Source of the DNA: Smallanthus sonchifolius
Lineage: Eukaryota > Streptophyta > Magnoliopsida > Asterales > Asteraceae
NCBI GenBank assembly: GCA_023525975.1
Contig: CM042040.1
Location: 52,049,486 to 52,113,485 of the forward strand
Reading direction: 5' to 3'
Length of the DNA: 64,000 bases
Shown here: piece by piece, positions 55,454-64,000 of the stretch
Position numbering within the stretch: position 1 is the stretch's first letter
Layout of the letters: every line of letters starts with the position of its first letter
The notes under the pieces: model-generated
What the model was told of the DNA's origin: nothing
What the model saw: the letters and a program-made list of their open reading frames with translations, nothing else
Databases searched by the model: none
Translations under genes and position numbers: made by a program

Positions 55454-57343
55454 CTAGTCGATAGGAGCCTTAGCCACGGGCTGGGCATCTGGTACTAAGT
55501 CAATTCGGAACTCAGTTTCTCTATCGGGTGGTATCCCAGGCAAATCCTCTGGAAACACCTCCGGGTACTCGCGTACCACGGGTACATCGTCTAGTTCCTT
55601 CACTTCCTTACACTTGTCAATTACATATACCAGATAAGCCTCGCATCCGCGCCTCAAGTAATTCGTTGCCTTAATCATTGAGATGATGTTTGGCAACGGG
55701 GCGTCACGATCTCCAAAAACCTCGACTTTGCTACCATCCGGAGCCTTGAGTTGGATTATCTTTCGTTTACATATAATTTGTGCTTCATTGGCAGTTAGCA
55801 AATCCATACCCAACACAACATCGAACCCTCCCAAAACCATAACGAACAATCTGACAGGGAATCTATGACCTTCTATCTTTATCGTGGAGTTGTCAACTAC
55901 ATCGGTTACTCTTGCAGTTCTACCCTCCGCGGTTTCTACGCTAAAGGCCCTTTCTAACTTACTGATAGTGTACTTCACGCGTTTACAAAAACTCGCAGAT
56001 ATAAAACTCTTACTGGCACCCGAATCAAATAACACAGAAACCAAAGTGTTGTCAAGGATGAATGTACCTGACGCCACATCGGGATCCGCCCTGGCTTGTT
56101 CTTGCGTCAGTGCGTACGCACGAGTCTTTGCACGAGATCCCTCTCCCTTCTTTTCCGGGCCCTTTCCCTTCCCGGTTTCCCCCATCCTGGGCTTGGTGCA
56201 TTCCCGACTCATATGACCATTTTCCCCACAATTGTAGCATTTGTAGCCTTGCGGGCATTCACGGGAGTAATGTCCGGTCTTGCCGCATTTAAAGCACAGA
56301 TTCGATCCTAACCGACATTCACCCGCGTGCCTTACCCCACATTTCCCACAGACTGTCATCTCGCCTACCCTGGCATGCTTGTCACGAGCCCCAAACAACT
56401 TCCCACCCGATCGTTTAGCGGGAAAACTCAACTTCTTCTTAGGCCCTTCAATGGCAACAACATTCAGCGCCAGATCATCAAATACCACGCCACTTAGCTC
56501 TACTGCCGAATCATAGGTAGTAGGGGCGTTTGCCTTAACATAGGTGCGGACTTGGTCCGGCAACCCTTGAATATAACATGCAATCTTTCTCTCTTCAGTA
56601 GTGACAAGGTGTGGCACCAGACGTGCCAGTTCATTAAATCGGGTTGTGTATTGCCGGTGCGTCATGTTTCCGGCCTTCAAACCCAGAAATTCTCTCTCTA
56701 CCTTTTCAATATCGTTCCTTGGGCAGAAATTCTTGATCACCAAAGTTTTCAAGTCAGCCCACATCATTGCATCCACAATCTCGCTCCCTTTTGCCTGACG
56801 TATACCTTCCCACCAATGAGATGCTTCCTCCCTCAAGGAGTTAGCAGCAAACTTCACTACTTGATTAGCTCGACACTCGCTCAGACGGATGGCGGCTTCC
56901 ATACGTATTACCCAATCAAAAGTAGCCACCGCGTCCTTCTTCCCAGTCAGGACCGGCGGGTCACATGCCTTAAAGGACTTATAATCACATCCGCGAGCAG
57001 GCAGTGCATTGTCGGTCTCATTGTTCTGAGCACCAACTGCCGCGCTAGACCCACCCACCGCATTGACCTGCTTCAATGCTTCTGCCAACAGACCTGGCAG
57101 AGAAGTCTTCATCAATTCCGTGAACTCTCGAGCTGTAGCTGCTCTCACTTCTGGTTCAAAGGTGAAAGGTTGTTCTTCTACCTGTGTCTGCTCGGCTTCA
57201 TGCACACTAACCGCCGGTTCAGTGTGAACACTTCCTTCTTCACTATACTCTTGGCGCGCAGGGATCCTGCCACGCCCACCATTTCGACCGTCGGTACGAC
57301 CACCGGTACGGCCACCACGCCTTCCATTTCCTCTTCTTGCCAT
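55454..57343 (-). CDS. gag: H gag-protease
   Basis: 629 codons from MARRGNGRR. Gly/Arg-rich N-terminus; capsid-type gag region at about 120-290 (FDWVIRMEAA, HWWEG, FCPRNDIEKVE, YTTRFNELARLVPHL, YIQGLPDQVR); a degenerate zinc motif CGKCGVRHAGEC (332-343) and two CX2CX4HX4C knuckles (350-363, 369-382); protease with VLFDSGASKSFIS (DSG at 440-442). The last codons (PEDLPGIPPDRE...) are the start of RT; the frame breaks at APID because one T is missing. The start follows a splice acceptor (TCTTGTCTTATAG, AG 57351-57350) by six bases. Gag and protease should still be made. Confidence 0.95.
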   Translation of the reverse strand: MARRGNGRRGGRTGGRTDGRNGGRGRIPARQEYSEEGSVHTEPAVSVHEAEQTQVEEQPFTFEPEVRAATAREFTELMKTSLPGLLAEALKQVNAVGGSSAAVGAQNNETDNALPARGCDYKSFKACDPPVLTGKKDAVATFDWVIRMEAAIRLSECRANQVVKFAANSLREEASHWWEGIRQAKGSEIVDAMMWADLKTLVIKNFCPRNDIEKVEREFLGLKAGNMTHRQYTTRFNELARLVPHLVTTEERKIACYIQGLPDQVRTYVKANAPTTYDSAVELSGVVFDDLALNVVAIEGPKKKLSFPAKRSGGKLFGARDKHARVGEMTVCGKCGVRHAGECRLGSNLCFKCGKTGHYSRECPQGYKCYNCGENGHMSRECTKPRMGETGKGKGPEKKGEGSRAKTRAYALTQEQARADPDVASGTFILDNTLVSVLFDSGASKSFISASFCKRVKYTISKLERAFSVETAEGRTARVTDVVDNSTIKIEGHRFPVRLFVMVLGGFDVVLGMDLLTANEAQIICKRKIIQLKAPDGSKVEVFGDRDAPLPNIISMIKATNYLRRGCEAYLVYVIDKCKEVKELDDVPVVREYPEVFPEDLPGIPPDRETEFRIDLVPDAQPVAKAPID

Positions 57344-57661
57344 TTCGTTCTATAAGACAAGAAATCCAATGTTATCACGCTAGTTAACAAATAAAATTCA
57401 ATAAGTACTGTAAGATGTTAATATACACTGGCCATCTGTAATTAACCATTACACTACCTTTCGATTTCTATTTGACCACCTTTGTGATTCCATCAGAACA
57501 CAAGTCCTTACTTAACCCTTTCTAAGGCATACTATATACGTAATATATATACTACCTTCATACCTGATGCTTTGGCTCGAGTTACCCGTACTGGCATCCG
57601 CTTTCGGTCCCATTCAAAGTTTAAGTTCAGACACTGGGAGTGTCCGAATATCTCAAACTAT
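57344..57661 (-). other. H leader
   Basis: Short leader between primer site and gag, ending in the pyrimidine-rich acceptor just before the ATG. No GTGCAC loop is seen here. Confidence 0.6.
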
Positions 57662-57674
57662 TGCTCTGATACCA
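57662..57674 (-). promoter_or_regulatory. H primer binding site
   Basis: Sense TGGTATCAGAGCA, three bases from the LTR; initiator tRNA-Met type. Confidence 0.93.
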
Positions 57675-57677
57675 ACT

Positions 57678-59652
57678 TGTAAGGCCCCAAACCCGGGAGG
57701 CCCCACTTGTTGGATTTACTCATTCACAAACAGTTCTTAAACATGAATATCAAATAATGCAGCGGAAAATTTCAGTTAAACATAACTTAATCGTTGTTCA
57801 TACAGGCGGAAGCGTAAACATTGATTAAATCATAATTACATCATAGACAAAACATAACGGGATGCCAGTCTTCAAAAGCAGTCGGGTAACTCTTCATCTC
57901 TAGCCAAGCATCACCGTCCATCCTCATAACCTGCCTTAACCTGAATGTGCACACTAAAAAGGTCAGCTACGCTGGTGAGTTATAGTTTTAACATAAAACC
58001 TTAACTTCAAATAAATTGCCAAAAACATCACTTCATACTTCATTTAATAAAAAGCGTACGTAAATAATGCAATAACAAACATAACACTTCATAAGTCAAC
58101 GAACGTATAGAATCTACGCCTTCTCGTAACCGTCAAATCCAAAAGTTACATACTGGTTGAATAACTTAAGGATCACCACCACTAGGCCCATCATCACCGT
58201 ACTGTCCTTCGGGTGAGGAACTCCTAGGGCCCGATACTTAGGTTATCCAACCCTTCAAGCACGGCGTCCCAAAGGATAGCGCGTACCAAACTTCAAGCAC
58301 TGCGCCCCGTCGGGCGCAAGTACCAAACTTCAAGCACGACTACCCCGTAAGGTAAATCGTACCAAACTTCAAGGATCACGATAATCCCCTTGGCGACCGT
58401 CATCGCCCCAGTTGTACAACAGTTGGCCAGCCACAGAGGCCCCTAAAAGGTAAAGGCCCATAACATACTTCCCTTCCCTTAACCTTCATTCCCTAAGGAA
58501 TATTGGCAGATTCGTTCGTTTGTGACTTTCGTAAAACTTCGCTTCTTTTACTTCAAAAACTTCAGTTAAAGCATTCGTACGTTTTATTAAAAACATTCTC
58601 ATTCGTTAAAACACTTCGTAAACTTCTTATGGCAAAATATTTCATAAACACTTCCTTCATAAACCTTCCTTCTAAAACATCCTTCATAAACATCATTTTA
58701 TAAAACGTTACATACAACCTTCATAAACATCGTTTTATAAAATCGTCACATGTGCACACCAGCCCAAAAACATTATTAAAACATTTAAAAGAGGGCTTCT
58801 AGAACTCACCTTATTAGCTAGTCTTGGTTGTCCTAATCAATGGTCCAACCACGTCACTTCCGATCTGAATTGGTTACAAAACACATATATCAGACCTAAC
58901 CTCAATTCACGCTCTACTCAGCTCATATAGGCGAACTTACTGCTAAGTTCGCCTCTTCTGGCCCAAGCGAACTTAATGCTAAGTTCACCTCTTCTGGCCC
59001 AAGCGAACTTATAAGCGAACTTAATAAGTTCGCTTACCACTTGGCCAGGCGAACTTAATCCAAGCGAACTTGATAAGTTCGCTTACCTTGGCCAAGCGAA
59101 CTTGCCAAGCGAACATAATCAGGCGAACTTGATAAGTTCGCCTCCCCCAAGCGAACTTGACAGGCGAACTTGCTAAGTTCGCCTGCAACATCAGTCATCT
59201 TCCCCAAAAGTCCCGAAAATCGCGGATTTGGGTTCGGTTATGTCAAAACTTCAACCTTCTTTGCTCAAAACAACCGTTTTTCATTGTAGATACTAACCTA
59301 AGCTTATTCTTAAGTTTCATCCGTAAAAACTTCTGATTTTTCACCCAAAACCCGAAAAAACCCGAAAACGAACAAAAACTCATATTTTGGTCGGATCGTT
59401 ACCTGAATCAAGCTTCTGATCTGGAGGTTTCCTTCACGAGTGCAAGAGACACGTTCTGGTACAATCTTGTGCGATTCTGACACTTTCTCTCTCTACGAGT
59501 TTTCTCTCTCTAGAATTGTAAAGAGCAGAAGAATGAGTGCCTTGGACTATTTATAGGGGAGACCTCCCCAAGCCTGGTTCGCGACTGACCCGGCCCGACT
59601 TCGGCCCGCTTGAACTCGTTAACTTTATTTTTCGTCATTTTGGGATGTTACA
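57678..59652 (-). repeat. H 5' LTR (1975 bp)
   Basis: Same length and layout as the 3' LTR; TATA at 59556-59547. One array arm reads AAGTTCACC in place of AAGTTCGCC, so a palindrome is damaged in this copy. Confidence 0.95.
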
Positions 59653-59657
59653 TAAAA

Positions 59658-62065
59658 CTCACTTGAATCTAAGGTGTAGCTAGCCCGAGAGAATCGGTAG
59701 CAAAGTGATCCTTGCAACTCACAACGTTAACCTAGAGTGTATTGCATATGAATCTAGATTAATAATGTGCACAATAGTCTATGGCCAAGTCTAGGGTTTA
59801 ATTGGATGTGTGTACAAGGGGTTTGATTTGTAGTTTGAAAAGGAGTGTGTAGGTAGTTGTAGTTATACTTAGATGAGTGTTTTATAACTTGAAAGGTTGA
59901 AATAAAAAATAAATAATTTAGGGTTTTCGGATTTGAGTAACTAAATAAATCAAATAGTTGTTATTTATTTACTTAGTTATAAAAATAGTGTGTGAGCTAT
60001 ATTAAATACAAATTAAATAAATAATTTTACTTTATTTATTTGTTTATAAAGATGTGTAAATAAAATTTGTGTATAAAATTAATATTAAATATACAATTAA
60101 CTTTTTTTAGTGTAGATTATAATAAATAAATTTATTTATTTATCATTTGATAAAGTTAAAATTTTATAAATTTGGTTTTTAATGGAAGATATTTTATAAA
60201 AAAAAATATCTTATTTGGTAAATAATTTCCTTTAATTATTTGAAAATCTATATTTTTGTTTTAATTAATATACAATTTTAACAGTAAAATTCGTAATAAA
60301 AATGAATTTATGTTGAAAATTGGGAATTTCGGTTTTATTTTGTTCAAATTGTTGCAAGGTTAACAAAAATAATTTTTGTAACATTTTTAAGCATTAAAAT
60401 CGGTATTTTAAAAAAATGGGTATTGCCCGGGTCAAACCCGGGTCTGCCCGGCAGAGGCGATGAGTACCAACCACTAGACCAGGGATGAATCCATGCCACA
60501 AATCCGCTTAGATTTGGTTTTAACTCAAAATTTCAAATGGCCGGGTTCTGGTATTTGGAAACACGCAAAAATGCTTGGTATGGGGGTTTCGACACCCGGG
60601 CCATCTAGTCCAGCGGTGCAATGGCTTACCGGCTGGGTTAGATGGTTTTCGCTGATATACAATGAAATCCAAAAGACTAAAAAGCTAAACGAAATCAATC
60701 AAAAGTCCCAAATTGAAATCCGTATGAAGAGAGTACGAACTCTAAATAAAATCATGTCCGATGGGTTTTGTTAACAAGGATTGATAAGCGGCAAATGAAA
60801 GGGACCTTATTACGAATCAATCGACACAAAACTTACCTGATTCGGTCGAGTATCAAGTGTAGACGGCTACAAGGTCAAATCCGATGTTCTTGAGACTCGA
60901 TCGGTGTCCAGGACTGAAAAGGATTGCGATTAGGGTTTCAGAGGGTTTGTATGAGGGTACGTGAATGTGTGGGACTGGTTTAATTTGTTTAATTTCATCT
61001 CAATCATACAATTTGACTAGGATTTGAGAGTAACAGTTGTCGGGAGCAATTTACGCATAATTGGTTTGATTTTGGATGAATTTAGCCTCGTATGTGGTCT
61101 GAATACATGTGAGGAATGATTGTGCGTGATTTGGGGGATCTAAACACGTCTAATTGCTTGATTTGAAACTGAATTGATTCGGTTTTGACTCTAGGGAGTC
61201 AAACTATTCAATTTCTAATTAATCTGTGTGAAATGATTGAATTGAGGTTTTAATGAGGCTTGTAAATGGTCGACATTTGAATTGGTAAACAGAGGGGATC
61301 CGTAACAGCTGGATTTGATCGATTCCTATTTTGAATTTTCAAAGAATTTGTGTAGTTTGACTTTTAAGGTCAAAATTGGGATTAAAGGGTTCTAATTCAA
61401 GGGAGGTGGGTTCATTTGGGAGTCCAAATGGTAATTGGGGGTTCAAGCTTGATTCAAAAGGGTTCAAAGCCTTAACATGGGATTCAAGACCATTTTATTT
61501 GATTTAAAATTCATTTTAATTATATACAAAATGGTTTTCTCTCATATTTATAAAACTTTATAGTTTAGTCACAAATATTTTATGAACGGAAAGGTTTCTA
61601 TTTTTTTTTATAAGGTTACAAGATTTATATCAATGATTTATTTATTTAATCCAAAAATGTTTATATAAATATATATATATGTATATATATATATGTATAT
61701 ATATATATAAACTCTAAGCAAGTGATTCAAAACTCATACTTATCATAATAGGGTATATATATATATATATATATGATAGTGAAAAATATGTTATTGCAAC
61801 ATTGAAACATTTGTATTTAATATTCGTCAAATTGATACGGTAAGTACGGGCTTTAAATGAAATGTTATTGTTATATAAATTATAATACAAATAATGCCCA
61901 GAAATTTTTAATGTCTCATATGGTAATTGTAAGGTTTGGAAATTTTGTATCTTAAAATAATAATTTCTGTAACATATTAAGTTTGAAAAAGTATGGGACT
62001 TCAAGTGTTTATAAAATGTAATGTCAAGAAGGAAATTTTCTGGCCTAAACGTCATGGATGTTACA
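59658..62065 (-). repeat. F 3' LTR, main part
   Basis: Sense TGTAACATCCATGACG (62065) down to CAAGTGAGTTTTA at the H insertion; donor GT 59662-59661. A first donor AATCAG|GTAAGT lies at 60836-60835 and the tRNA-like module at 60423-60490. It aligns with A's LTR with substantial drift. The ORFs at 60493 and 61714 are unsupported. Confidence 0.9.
60423..60490 (-). other. tRNA-like module in the F LTR
   Basis: A box TGGTCTAGTGG (60481-60471) and B box GGTTTGACCC (60438-60429) exactly 32 nt apart, as in A. T-arm CCCGG/CCGGG pairs perfectly, and the A-to-B interval differs from A at many bases, so spacing and pairing outlast sequence. Confidence 0.62.
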
Positions 62066-62101
62066 GTCTCCCCATGTTAAGGAAATTTCATCCTGAAATT
62101 T
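62066..62101 (-). promoter_or_regulatory. F polypurine tract and adjacent hairpin
   Basis: Sense AACATGGGGAGAC next to the LTR; AAATTTCA/TGAAATTT (62083-62090 with 62094-62101). The loop-closing C-G of the other elements is A-U here, changed on both sides. Confidence 0.8.
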
Positions 62102-62573
62102 AATTAGTGAAAGCTATAGCATTTGGAAAGAGGTGAGTTTGGAGTGTTGGTTTGAGGAATATGATAGTTAACAAGATCTAGGTCTAAAGCTCAAGTTAAG
62201 TATGAAATCAGTGGACTTTAGTTTCAACAAAGTTAAGGAGGGATATGTCGAAGAATCTACAGCTGAAAGGCATTACTTGGAATAGACTTTTATGGTAGCT
62301 TGACGATTAGGGTTTGTTTAAGAGGTTGACGAATATGCTCAAAACTGTTAGTGGATAAGAGATTTCACAAACACATGTCTAGGTCAAAACTTCACGTGAT
62401 ACGAACAACGCTACTTCTGATAATATGATAGAGCATTTATGTATAGGAAGTACCATGATGTATCCACCATGCTTTTGTCATATTACATTAGTTTCGTTGT
62501 TATACATCATGATAGGTTTTAGGTCATAACACACGATAGGATTTACTATGTTTTTCCATGCGCTGATTGTTAT

Positions 62574-62595
62574 AATTACGTGTGCACCCGTAATT
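62574..62595 (-). other. F GTGCAC-loop stem-loop
   Basis: AATTACG/CGTAATT closing GGTGCACA on the sense strand, same place relative to the polypurine tract as in A. Confidence 0.7.
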
Positions 62596-62783
62596 ACTCC
62601 AATCATCGCATGGTCCGTATAGATCCTTCCATTGTGTGTGGGTCAAAAGGGGCACAAATTCATTTAGTTCATGTATATTGCTTTCAAATATGAGTTGCTA
62701 ATAAGTAACTATGTCTTTAAGTAGGCTGGTCAGTTAGCAACTAAAGAGTAATAAGGTAGAATAACTTAGAGTTTCATAGCTTA

Positions 62784-62875
62784 CTCGTGTTTGAACAAGA
62801 ATACGTCAAACACCGAGTTGTTTTAAATTGTTACAGCTTCCTCGTGTTTTAACAAGAATATGTCAAACCCCGAGT
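62784..62875 (-). repeat. F paired TGTTTGA/TCAAACA hairpins
   Basis: Two units as in A (1303-1393); the second has a G-to-T change (GTGTTTTAACAAG) that weakens its stem. Confidence 0.7.
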
Positions 62876-62923
62876 GGCTTCAATGTGTTATACCTTACAA
62901 CTTTGGTGAATAGAGTATATGAC

Positions 62924-64000
62924 TGTAACATCCCAAAAATAAAACGACAGTTATAATAACGGAATAAACGAACGAGGCATGTCGGGTCGGGCCGGATGGG
63001 CCGGCGGGCTGGAAGGGGAGCCTTCCTTATAAATAGCCAAGGTCACCACCCATTTCTCTCATTTGCAACTTCTAGAAAGAGAAATCGTAGAGAGAGAAAG
63101 TTGGCGGATCGACCGGAGATTTGAGAAGTGTGTTGCTCCAGAGCTCGTGAGAAGAACCTCTGGATCAGAAACTTGATTCAGGTAACGATTTGGCCTAAAT
63201 CTGAGTTTTTGTTTGTTTTTGGGGTTTTCAAGTTTTGGATGAAAAAACGTTTTTACGGCTGAAATTGGAAGGAAAACATATATTTGGGTTCCTTAATGAA
63301 AAGAAAACGTTTTGAAGTAAACAAGTTCGGGATCTTGACGTGATCAGACCCGAATGCGAAAGTTAGCGTTTTTGCGAGGAAGCAGTTCGTGCGTACTTAT
63401 CAAGTACGCATGAAGCTGATCCTGCGTACTTACCAAGTACGCAGGAAGAGGATCCTGCGTACTTATCAAGTACGCAAGAAGAGGATCCTGCGTACTTATC
63501 AAGTACGCATTAAGCAAAGTCTGCGCACTTATTAAGTACGCAAGAACAAGTCCCTACGCATTTGCTAAGTGCGCAGGCATCAGGCTGATTAGGTAAAGTC
63601 GGTATGTTTAGAAGGTTAAACCGTTAGAGTCAGGATTTGGTCTGATGTGTATTTAACTAATCATTTCAAATCGGAAGTGACGTAGTGGGACCTTTGTTTA
63701 GGACAACCCGGATTAGCTTATCAGGTGAGTTCTAGAAGCCCTTTTTAAATGTTTTATATAATGTTTTCGGGTTGGTGTGCATACATACAAAATGATGTTT
63801 TACGAAATGATGTTTATGAAACTATGTTTACGAAATGAAATGATTTGGAATAAACGGTTTATGGAAAGAAAGTTTTTTGAATGGAATGTTTACGAACGAA
63901 ATGTTTATAAAGAAATGGTTTATAATGAAGGTAAAGGGTTTTGAAAAGGAATGAAATGTTTTATGAAAAGAAAAGAAAAGGGCAAAGGTTTTAAAGAAGT
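62924..64000 (+). repeat. Element I: 5' part of an LTR of the H family
   Basis: Starts TGTAACATCCC at 62924 and aligns with the sense strand of the H LTR. TATA TTATAAATAG at 63027-63036; first donor ATTCAG|GTAACG (GT 63182); hairpin array 63391-63574; donor TCAG|GTGAGT (GT 63725). It continues beyond the window, so it could be a solo LTR or a full element. Confidence 0.88.
63391..63574 (+). repeat. I 33-bp array of GCGTACTT palindromes
   Basis: Six units starting at 63391, 63424, 63457, 63490, 63523 and 63556, exactly 33 bp apart. The first four are perfect 8-3-8 palindromes, and in some the stem extends to 11 bp (CCTGCGTACTT/AAGTACGCAGG). The last two are drifting toward the GCGCACTT form. 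Confidence 0.92.

Larger units (their letters stand above)
50747..59652 (-). mobile_element. Element H: complete chromovirus-type Ty3 element
   Basis: 8.9 kb between TAAAA duplications (50742-50746, 59653-59657). Equal-length LTRs (1975 bp), primer site, gag-protease-RT-RNase H-integrase and a C-terminal chromodomain-like region; this order and the domain at the end fit the Tekay/Del branch. By eye the LTRs differ at roughly 25-30 positions. Two frameshifts and one stop break the polyprotein. Confidence 0.95.
50076..62923 (-). mobile_element. Element F: relative of A, 3' part, with H inserted
   Basis: Minus-strand element of A's family. Its 3' LTR spans 62065 to 50076 once H and one TAAAA copy are removed (about 3.08 kb). 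The internal part 62066-62923 holds polypurine tract, GTGCAC stem-loop and TGTTTGA hairpins before being cut by I. The ORF region lies beyond the cut and cannot be seen. Confidence 0.9.

Noticed and set aside
52762..57355. Many plus-strand ORFs opposite the H polyprotein (up to 267 codons)
   Set aside because: They are antisense shadows of a clear gag-pol region and have no domains.
63391..63574. Regular 33-bp repeats that look like a CRISPR array
   Set aside because: The spacers are themselves repeated, the units are perfect palindromes inside an LTR, and the window is plant DNA.

Overview
The window is a stack of nested LTR retrotransposons from a plant nuclear genome. I see no host gene, no rRNA or canonical tRNA gene, and nothing prokaryotic. 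The TG...CA LTRs, initiator-tRNA-Met primer sites, a chromovirus-like Ty3 polyprotein, a SIRE-type Copia polyprotein with an envelope-like 3' gene, and plant splice and TATA signals point to a eudicot. The gag and envelope-like proteins recall those of the daisy family (Asteraceae); that placement is recollection, not a search.

Layout, left to right. Element A (minus, 1-7071, running off the left edge) has about 3-kb LTRs and an internal region whose only gene is a 181-codon tail-anchored, coiled-coil protein. Element B (plus, 7075-16896) has near-identical LTRs, a frameshifted gag and a protease remnant, and is laid out LTR-internal-LTR-internal. An LTR fragment, C (16897-17154 and 39019-40300), is split by element D (minus, 17155-39018), a large derivative without recognisable genes. 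Element E (plus, 17390-28209) sits inside D and carries a homologue of A's unusual gene. A decayed SIRE-type Copia element, S (40301 to about 48670), follows, then a fragment of another Ty3-type element, J (48712-50075). Element F (minus, from 50076), of A's family, contains the complete chromovirus H (minus, 50747-59652) inside its LTR and is cut at 62924 by I, a relative of H, which runs off the right edge. Target duplications support three insertions: D (CTTAC), E (TAAAT) and H (TAAAA).

The unexpected content is shared RNA-like architecture. Families of different coding content share: an intron in the downstream part of the LTR with a covarying hairpin beside the branch site; a 3' splice site within 1-6 nt of each main ORF start; a stem-loop with an invariant GGTGCACA loop that resembles a retroviral kissing-loop dimerisation site; a paired motif next to the polypurine tract; and, in several LTRs, a tRNA-like A-box/B-box module. 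LTRs of H's family and the Copia element also carry arrays of 19-nt palindromes in which one stem pair covaries.

Working model (inference): A, E and F are non-autonomous partners of gag-bearing B-like elements. They share the primer site, leader and LTR ends but carry a small membrane-anchored protein in place of gag-pol. Element order by nesting: S and C older; then D into C and E into D; on the right, J, then F, then H and I into F.
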